From the NCBI GenBank assembly GCA_964372165.1, contig CAYJPT010000087.1, forward strand, positions 1 to 10,257: a stretch of 10,257 nucleotides of DNA. Reading direction: 5' to 3'. The stretch is from CAYJAD01 sp964372165. GTDB lineage: Bacteria; Desulfobacterota; Desulfovibrionia; Desulfovibrionales; Desulfovibrionaceae. The notes below the pieces were generated by a model that worked only from the letters and a program-made list of their open reading frames with translations, did no database searches and was not told where the DNA came from. Shown here in pieces: positions 1 through 5,456 of the stretch. Numbering within the stretch: the stretch's first letter is position 1; every line of letters starts with the position of its first letter. The position numbers and the translations under genes are program-made.

Positions 1-52
<52 letters not shown>

Positions 53-67
53 ATTGTTGTGTGACGC

Positions 68-98
68 ATAATATGTACTAATGTATTGTCTTTGTCAA
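68..98 (-). promoter_or_regulatory. Sigma-70-type promoter of the tRNA-Ala gene
   Basis: On the minus strand a perfect TTGACA (93-98) is followed after 17 nt by CATATT (70-75), or after 19 nt by TATTAT (68-73). Transcription would start near 61-63, giving a leader of about ten bases before the mature tRNA at 52. The -35 is exact; which -10 register is used is uncertain. Confidence 0.6.
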
Positions 99-334
99 TG
101 AAAAATTTAGCTGAATGAATTTTTACTTTGTGTATTTGGTATATATTTCTTAGTTCAATTTTGTCAAAATGGTTAATTGCTATATATTTGTGTTGAAAAA
201 GTTAAAATTATGTAGGCTAAGCTTGTGTGATTACAAACGTATTGATATAAAGCCTTACTATTTTTTGCAATATGCTAACATTTATTACTTTAATTGAAAA
301 AAACACCAATAGCTTTTTGTATTTTTATTAAACA

Positions 335-619
335 TTATCCAGCGCAGCATTCTTCGGTTAGAAATGATATGATACCATTTAAAACAGTATATTGTGCTGT
401 GCAGCGTAATATACGTCCTTCGCGCTTTTGGTGAATAAGCCCAGCTGATACTAAGGCTGCAATATGATGGCTTAGAGTTGATGCCGGAACATTTAATTCT
501 TTTTGCAATTCGCCTACAGGAAGTCCATTTTCGCCAGCTTTCACCAAACGCTTGAAAATAGATAACCTTGTTACATGTCCTAATTCTTTAAGAGCCAGAG
601 CGACTTTTTCAGTATTCAT
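335..619 (-). CDS. arsR: ArsR/SmtB-family arsenical-responsive repressor
   Basis: A 94-residue winged-helix repressor, the usual size for the ArsR family; such proteins bind operator DNA as dimers and release it on binding a metalloid. The recognition helix region is VPASTLSHHIAALVSAGLI (44-62), followed by the wing KREGRILRC (65-73). The E. coli-type As(III) site (a CxC in the DNA-binding helix) is absent. The cysteines are instead Cys73 in the wing and the vicinal pair Cys91-Cys92 at the extreme C-terminus (TEECCAG). That 73/91/92 spacing equals the 83/101/102 spacing I recall for the methylarsenite-selective ArsR of Shewanella putrefaciens, so organoarsenical sensing is plausible but inferred. 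AAGGAG (627-632) lies 7 nt before the ATG, fixing the start. It is divergent from the arsP-like permease, its likely target. Confidence 0.93.
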   Translation of the reverse strand: MNTEKVALALKELGHVTRLSIFKRLVKAGENGLPVGELQKELNVPASTLSHHIAALVSAGLIHQKREGRILRCTAQYTVLNGIISFLTEECCAG

Positions 620-758
620 TAGTTAACTCCTTTTATCTTTACTTTATTAATACTACAAACAATGAACCAAGTAATTTGACTTCATTGCAAAAACACAAAA
701 CATGTAAGACAAGTTGTTTTGTTATATTATTTGATATTTCTAGAATAGCAAAATTAAC

Positions 759-800
759 TTGACAGTGAAAATATTTTGACTATACTAGAATTGTCAAAAT
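759..800 (+). promoter_or_regulatory. Promoter of the permease operon with an overlapping dyad (candidate ArsR operator)
   Basis: TTGACA (759-764) and TATACT (781-786), 16 nt apart, form a near-consensus sigma-70 promoter 30 bp upstream of the permease start. A perfect 8-bp inverted repeat, ATTTTGAC (773-780) and GTCAAAAT (793-800), brackets the -10 with a 12-nt spacer, so a bound dimer would block RNA polymerase. The dyad is seen in the sequence; its use by the divergently encoded ArsR is inferred from position. The 10-mer TTGTCAAAAT (791-800) also occurs at 161-170, probably by chance in this AT-rich DNA. Confidence 0.6.
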
Positions 801-815
801 TATGGAGGAATTAAT

Positions 816-1984
816 ATGCAAGACTATTACAATATGTTCTTAGATGCTGCTGGGATGTTTATTTTTCTTGGAAGCGAATTATCTATATTGTTTATTTTAA
901 TTTGCGCTGGAGTAAATTTATTGCAGCAGTATATACCTGATTCAAAAATTCAAGCACTTTTAGGTGCGTCACACGGTCGTGGATATATTTTAGCGGCTTT
1001 AATCGGGGCAATAACTCCTTTTTGCAGTTGTTCAACCATCCCCATGTTACGTGGACTACTTAAGGCTAAGGCTGGATTTGGTCCAACCTTAACTTTTTTA
1101 TTTGCCTCACCGCTACTTAATCCTATCATTATAGTGCTTTTTGTCGCAACCTTTGGACTTAAAGTTAGTATAATATATACTTGCGTAGCACTTTTGACAT
1201 CTATTTTTGCAGGATTTATACTTAATAAAATGCAGTTTGAACAATATGTTATACCTGAATCGTCTTTGTCTACTGCGAACTTGGCAAGTAGTTGCTGCAG
1301 CACAAAAAATGATATGAATACTTTGCAACCTTTACAATCTGAAAAGACTTCATGTTGCAGTTCACCTAGTCCATTTGAACCAATNNNNNNNNNNNNNNNN
1401 NNNNNNNNNNNNNNNNNNNNNNNNNNNNNNNNNNNNNNNNNNNNNNNNNNNNNNNNNNNNNNNNNNNNNNNNNNNNNNNNNNNNTACAAGAGAGCTCATG
1501 TTGTTCTTCTGAGCCTACGCAGGAGAGTTCCTGTTGTTCTTCATCAAACTACGAAGTTAGTAATCAAAGTTTCAAAGAGAAAGTTAAGTGGTCATTTGCT
1601 GATGCATGGCGTCAATTTAAGCAATTATTTCCATATCTTTTATTAGGTGTTACCTTGGGTGCGTTGGTGTATGGTTTTGTGCCAAGTGATTTCATAGCTA
1701 GGTATGCCAGTGGTGATAGTATTTTTGCAGTGCCTATTGCAGCAGTTATTGGTATACCACTGTATGTACGAGTGGAGGCATTAATTCCATTAAGTGCAGT
1801 ACTTGTGGGTAAGGGTATGGGATTAGGTGCGGTTATGGCTTTAATAATTGGTGGTGGCGGGGCAAGTCTTACTGAGTTAGTATTGCTTAAATCAATGTTT
1901 CGTATGCCTATGATAATAGCGTTTTTGGTTGTAATTTTAGGTATGGCTGTGGCTGCTGGATATTTATTTCAATTTGTAGTATAA
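816..1984 (+). CDS. arsP: ArsP-type permease (DUF318/COG0701) with Cys-Cys repeat loop, interrupted by an assembly gap
   Basis: Inner-membrane permease of the ArsP family, whose characterised members export trivalent organoarsenicals. The part before the gap (189 residues) has hydrophobic segments near 11-40, 57-75, 92-112 and 117-136 and the family signature TPFCSCSTIP (67-76, Cys70 and Cys72). After the gap the frame shifts: translation from 1487 continues without a stop for 165 residues, through GIPLYVRVEALIPLSAVL and the GGGGASLTEL segment, to TAA at 1982-1984. The two halves are one protein; the 100 Ns are a placeholder. The central hydrophilic loop carries Cys pairs: SSCCS (158-162), SCCSS (179-183), then two SSCCSS units after the gap. 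GGAGG (804-808) is 7 nt before the ATG. mntP follows after 38 bp. The family is certain; the substrate is inferred from arsR. Confidence 0.87.
1385..1484. other. Assembly gap of 100 Ns inside the permease gene
   Basis: Exactly 100 unknown bases, the conventional placeholder for a gap of unknown size. The permease frame before it (codon phase of 816) and after it (codon phase of 1487) agree only if the true gap length is 2 modulo 3; 100 is 1 modulo 3, so the stated size is wrong if the gene is intact. The flanks encode repeated Ser-Cys-Cys-Ser units, which probably caused the assembly break. Confidence 0.97.
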
Positions 1985-2022
1985 TGTAAAATTAAAAGGG
2001 ATATACGCAAACGAAATAAAGT

Positions 2023-2589
2023 ATGAGTTTTACAGAAATATTAATACTTGCCTTAGCTTTAGCCATGGATGCTTTTTCAGTAGCTATTATGACTGGAGTT
2101 AAAGGGTGCTGTTCTTATAAGCAAATGTTACGTATGTCGGTAACATTTGCTTTCTTCCAATTTATGATGCCAATTATAGGTTGGGTCTTAGCCATACAAT
2201 TTTATGATGTAATAGTTTCACTTGACCATTGGATAGCATTTACTTTACTTGCTTTTGTGGGTGGTAAAATGCTTTGGGAGGCTAAGGGTGATCAGCATAC
2301 TTTGCAAGATGACCCCACTAAAGGATTAACATTATTACTACTTGCCATAGCTACAAGTATAGATGCTTTGGCGGTTGGTATTTCTTTAGCTGCTTTAAGT
2401 GTGAGCATTTTTTGGTCATCTGTTGTTATAGGTATTGTTTGCTTTGTAATGACTGTCCTTGGTATGCGCTTAAGTTATATGTTGGTGCGTAATAGAGACG
2501 ATATTTCTAAATTTGCAAATATATTTGGCGGATTGATATTGATAGCAATAGGTATGAAAATTCTTTTTGAACATGGAGTTTTTGATTAG
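2023..2589 (+). CDS. mntP: Manganese efflux pump MntP (YebN, DUF204)
   Basis: A 188-residue integral membrane protein that exports Mn(II) from the cytoplasm. It shows the internally duplicated architecture of the family: two halves of three helices, each with a conserved acidic motif, AMDAFSVA (14-21, Asp16) and ATSIDALAVGIS (110-121, Asp114), separated by a charged cytoplasmic loop at about 87-101. Length matches the family norm. The ATG is the first possible start after an in-frame TAA at 2017; the only Shine-Dalgarno-like run, AAAAGGG (1994-2000), is 22 nt away, so initiation may be weak or coupled to the permease stop 38 bp upstream. No yybP-ykoY manganese riboswitch fits in that 38-bp space. 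A Cys-Cys pair (29-30) in the first loop is unusual to my eye. It probably shares the permease promoter. Confidence 0.93.
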   Translation: MSFTEILILALALAMDAFSVAIMTGVKGCCSYKQMLRMSVTFAFFQFMMPIIGWVLAIQFYDVIVSLDHWIAFTLLAFVGGKMLWEAKGDQHTLQDDPTKGLTLLLLAIATSIDALAVGISLAALSVSIFWSSVVIGIVCFVMTVLGMRLSYMLVRNRDDISKFANIFGGLILIAIGMKILFEHGVFD

Positions 2590-2668
2590 GTAACATCAAA
2601 AAATGATTTTATAAACATAGTAATAAATGTTGTTTGCAATTAAAGCTTGTAAAGTTTAAATATTTACC

Positions 2669-4501
2669 ATGATGCAACGCCCAGAAACACGCACTATACC
2701 AATAACACCCGGAGTGTATCTTTTTAAGAACACTCAAGGGCGTATTATATATGTAGGAAAGGCTAGGGTGTTACGTTCACGGCTAATGTCTTATTTTAGA
2801 GATGATGGCTTACCACTAAAAACACAGGCTATGATGCGCCATGCTGTAAGTGTTGAAACCCTTTCAACTAATACTGAAAAAGAAGCTTTGCTATTAGAAG
2901 CAAGTTTAATAAAAAAACATCGACCGCATTACAATATTGTTTTGAAAGATGATAAACAATATGTGCTTTTTAAAATTTCATCTAAACATTTATATCCAAG
3001 GCTTGAAATTGTGCGTAGTGCTAGGCGTGATAAAGCTTGGTATTTTGGTCCTTTTACTTCGGCTACAGCTGCCCGAGAAACTTGGAAACTACTACATAAA
3101 TCCTTCCCTTTGCGACGTTGCACAGACAGGGCTATGAAAAATAGAACTAGGGCATGTTTATATCATTTTATGGGGCAATGCCCAGCACCCTGTATGGATT
3201 TAATTACACCGCAAGATTATGCTTTGGGTGTGCAAAGGGTCATGGGTGTGCTTTCTGGTAAATCAAGCACACTTTTGCAAGAGCTTGAAGTTGAAATGCA
3301 TGCTGCATCTGATGCACTGGAGTTTGAGCGTGCTGCTGTTTTACGTGATCAAATTAATGCTGTGAAACGCACTATAGAGCGACAGGTTGCTGTGTTGCCG
3401 GGTGGTGGTGATATGGATGTGATTGGATTGCATGCGGCAGAAAAGGGCATGGCTCTTGGGATTTTATTTGTACGCGAGGGATTGTTAATGGATGGGCGTA
3501 CATATTTTTGGCCGGGACTTGATTTTGATGATAGCCCAGAGCTTATGTTGTCTTTTTTGGCTCAATTTTATGGAGCAATAACTCCACCTGCACGAATAAT
3601 TTTACCTTGGTTACCTGAAGATAAAAAATTTGAACAAGATGAGCAAATGCTTGCAACCTTGGCACAAAGCTTAAGTGATATTCGTGGAGCAATGGTGCGT
3701 ATAGCAGCACCACGTAATCTTGAGGAAAATAGTTTAGTTGACATGGCCTCTACCAATGCACGTGAGGAGGGATTGCGCCGCAAAGAACATGCTATTGAAG
3801 AACGCCTAGCACTTGCATTGCATTTAAATTTTATTCCAAGGCGCATTGAATGTGTTGATGTTTCCCATACATCAGGTATGCAAACTCGTGTTGGTATGGT
3901 TGTGTTTGAAGATGGGAAACCGCAAAAATCTGCATACCGCAATTATGCCATGCCCGATGGGGATGGCGATGACTACGCCACCCTTGCAGCTTGGGTATTG
4001 CGGCGTTTAGAATCTGGCCCACCTTGGCCAGATTTGCTACTAATTGATGGTGGTAAAGGGCAACTTAATGCTGTGAGACGAGCACTTAAGGATGCTGGCA
4101 AGGAAGGGCTTTTTGCTCTAGCAGCCATTGCTAAAGCTCGTCATGATGATGGACGGGCAGACAGGCGTGCTGGAAATGTGGGAGATAGAATTTTTTTGCC
4201 AGATCGTAGTAATGCTTTGCCTTTACGTGATGGTGCGCCGGAGTTACTTTTTCTACAACACATTCGTGATTGCACGCATAATTTTGCCTTGGGAAGACAT
4301 CGCAAAGCAAGAACAGGAGCAGCACTTGCCAGTGAACTTATGCGTATTAATGGTATAGGAGCAGCAACAGCAAAACTGCTTTGGGATAATTTTGAGAATA
4401 CAGATGCCATGCGCAATGCTACGGAAGAAGAGCTTGTAAAAATTGCTGGTATTGGTAAGGCTAAAGCTAAGATGTTGCGTGCAAAACTAAGCAATATATA
4501 A
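2669..4501 (+). CDS. uvrC: Excinuclease ABC subunit C
   Basis: The dual-incision nuclease of nucleotide excision repair, acting on UvrB-marked DNA. At 610 residues it is full length. Domains in order: GIY-YIG nuclease (12-92) with GVY (15-17), YVG (28-30), Arg38, Glu77 and Asn89, making the 3' cut; a four-Cys cluster C151-x11-C163-x7-C171-x3-C175, the spacing of the UvrC iron-sulfur site; UVR motif (about 204-238) for UvrB contact; RNase H-like endonuclease with VDVSH (396-400, Asp397), LLIDGGKGQL (457-466, Asp460) and His537, making the 5' cut; and a double helix-hairpin-helix (about 556-606). All catalytic positions I can place are intact. There is no clear Shine-Dalgarno before the tandem ATGATG at 2669, so the start could be either codon. 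The 79 bp after mntP contains no convincing terminator, so read-through from the operon is possible. Confidence 0.97.
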   Translation: MMQRPETRTIPITPGVYLFKNTQGRIIYVGKARVLRSRLMSYFRDDGLPLKTQAMMRHAVSVETLSTNTEKEALLLEASLIKKHRPHYNIVLKDDKQYVLFKISSKHLYPRLEIVRSARRDKAWYFGPFTSATAARETWKLLHKSFPLRRCTDRAMKNRTRACLYHFMGQCPAPCMDLITPQDYALGVQRVMGVLSGKSSTLLQELEVEMHAASDALEFERAAVLRDQINAVKRTIERQVAVLPGGGDMDVIGLHAAEKGMALGILFVREGLLMDGRTYFWPGLDFDDSPELMLSFLAQFYGAITPPARIILPWLPEDKKFEQDEQMLATLAQSLSDIRGAMVRIAAPRNLEENSLVDMASTNAREEGLRRKEHAIEERLALALHLNFIPRRIECVDVSHTSGMQTRVGMVVFEDGKPQKSAYRNYAMPDGDGDDYATLAAWVLRRLESGPPWPDLLLIDGGKGQLNAVRRALKDAGKEGLFALAAIAKARHDDGRADRRAGNVGDRIFLPDRSNALPLRDGAPELLFLQHIRDCTHNFALGRHRKARTGAALASELMRINGIGAATAKLLWDNFENTDAMRNATEEELVKIAGIGKAKAKMLRAKLSNI

Positions 4502-4564
4502 ATCTTTATTAAGTCGTAATATTAGTAATTTTTCAGCGACGGCGAAATATTTAAGAGTTAGTCG

Positions 4565-4604
4565 TACAAAAGCTCTCAGCAAAAATATGCTGAGAGCTTT
4601 TGTA
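4565..4604. terminator. Bidirectional rho-independent terminator between uvrC and sodC
   Basis: A perfect 17-bp inverted repeat, TACAAAAGCTCTCAGCA (4565-4581) and its complement (4588-4604), with a 6-nt loop. The GC-containing core is flanked by A4 and T4 runs, so it can terminate on either strand. It lies 64 bp after the uvrC stop and 35 bp before the sodC stop, as expected for a terminator shared by convergent genes. Confidence 0.9.
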
Positions 4605-4638
4605 GTATAAATTATCAGAGTGTATATTTTAGAGGTGA

Positions 4639-5202
4639 TTATTTAATAATGCCACCAGCTAATCTAGGTCCACCACCACCAAGAGCTTTTGGTGTGTCTG
4701 AATAATTGTCGCCATGTACGTGAATCATAAGTGAGCGATTCATAATCATATCAAGGGATTTAATGCGTGGAGCTAGAACTGCTACAGGAGTTGAGCCGTC
4801 TTTAGCAACAAAAAGTACGGGTAAATCACCTAAATGTCCCATGTCATCATATGGGCCTAAGTGCTTGCCAGTGTTTTTAGGATCATAGTGACCACCGGCT
4901 TTTAGGCCAGCCACTAATTTGCCGTCTTTTTCTACCGGACCAAGGTCAGGGTTTACGTGTACGTGAAAGCCGTGACTTCCAGGAGGTAGTCCTTTAATCA
5001 TTGGGCGAATAACAAGTCCGTCTGGAGTTTCTACTAGAGTAACCTTACCCAAAGATTTACCAAGACCTGTAGCATTTTCAGTTGTTAGTGTGAAAATTTC
5101 TACATCCATGGTTTTACCGGCTGCATGGGCAACACCAGCAAAAGAAACAAAAAGACCTAAAACAAAGAATACTGAGGCAAGAGCTGCAATACGTTTCATC
5201 AT
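4639..5202 (-). CDS. sodC: Periplasmic Cu/Zn superoxide dismutase lacking the conserved disulfide
   Basis: Secreted enzyme dismutating superoxide to oxygen and peroxide. Residues 1-27 form a Sec signal peptide ending in VAHA, with cleavage likely before AGKT. All metal ligands are present: copper His80 and His82 (HGFHVH), bridging His105 (GGHYDP), zinc His114 (GKHLGP), His123 and Asp126 (GHLGDLP), and copper His161; the active-site arginine is Arg180 in GGGGPR. Oddly, both cysteines of the family's structural disulfide are missing: the GSC position reads PDL (Leu87) and the usual ACG near the C-terminus reads AGG (Gly183). The protein has no cysteine at all. Its 187 residues suit the family. 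GGAGG (5207-5211) is 4 nt from the first ATG and 7 nt from the second (5199), so translation may begin at residue 2. It converges on uvrC. Confidence 0.96.
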   Translation of the reverse strand: MMKRIAALASVFFVLGLFVSFAGVAHAAGKTMDVEIFTLTTENATGLGKSLGKVTLVETPDGLVIRPMIKGLPPGSHGFHVHVNPDLGPVEKDGKLVAGLKAGGHYDPKNTGKHLGPYDDMGHLGDLPVLFVAKDGSTPVAVLAPRIKSLDMIMNRSLMIHVHGDNYSDTPKALGGGGPRLAGGIIK

Positions 5203-5242
5203 TAAACCTCCATTTAATTTTGTTTAAGAAGCATCTCACAAA

Positions 5243-5257
5243 TAGTAATCACTATCA
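5243..5257 (-). promoter_or_regulatory. Possible Fur/PerR-family operator upstream of sodC
   Basis: The minus-strand 15-mer TGATAGTGATTACTA matches 10 of the 14 fixed positions of the Bacillus PerR box (TTATAAT-N-ATTATAA) and includes the short dyad ATAGT/ACTAT. It lies about 40-55 bp upstream of the sodC start, a sensible place for peroxide- or metal-responsive control. In AT-rich DNA such a match can arise by chance, and no regulator gene is in view. Confidence 0.25.
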
Positions 5258-5290
5258 AGAACAATATTTAAATTCTTCTACACAATTTTT

Positions 5291-5317
5291 TGTATAAGTA
5301 CAGGTGGTATGTTTCAA
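5291..5317 (-). promoter_or_regulatory. Candidate promoter of sodC
   Basis: On the minus strand TTGAAA (5312-5317, 5 of 6 to consensus) precedes TATACA (5291-5296, 4 of 6) with a 15-nt spacer, or 16 nt if the -35 is read one base earlier. It lies between the chemoreceptor terminator and sodC, giving a leader of roughly 80 nt that would include the PerR-like site. Spacing is short, so this is tentative. Confidence 0.3.
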
Positions 5318-5360
5318 GTAGCTTTGCATTGCTTATAACTACTATGTACTGCATTATTTA

Positions 5361-5400
5361 TAAAACTACCTTGTATAATAAATTACGCAAGGTAGTTTTA
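5361..5400 (-). terminator. Terminator hairpin of the chemoreceptor gene
   Basis: A perfect 13-bp inverted repeat, TAAAACTACCTTG (5361-5373) and CAAGGTAGTTTTA (5388-5400), with a 14-nt loop. It begins 56 bp past the chemoreceptor stop; on the minus strand the stem ends in TTTTA followed by AT-rich DNA, consistent with rho-independent termination. It separates this transcript from sodC downstream on the same strand. The loop is long and the U-tract short. Confidence 0.7.
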
Positions 5401-5456
5401 TGCTATAGTGAAATAATGCTTACTTTTAAGCTAACTTATAATGCCTTATGTTGGAT

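Noticed and set aside
297..334. T-run after arsR as a rho-independent terminator
   Set aside because: Seven Ts on the minus strand, but no stable GC-containing stem immediately before them.
1655..1984. A separate 109-residue membrane protein
   Set aside because: Its frame is open back to the gap and encodes the expected permease loop and helix, so it is the C-terminal half of the permease.
1985..2022. yybP-ykoY manganese riboswitch before mntP
   Set aside because: Only 38 bp separates the genes, too short for that riboswitch, and no matching motif is seen.
3568..3942. Long antisense frame within uvrC, and similar frames in the chemoreceptor (for example 5539-5985)
   Set aside because: Shadows of strongly conserved genes on the other strand, with no start signals of their own.
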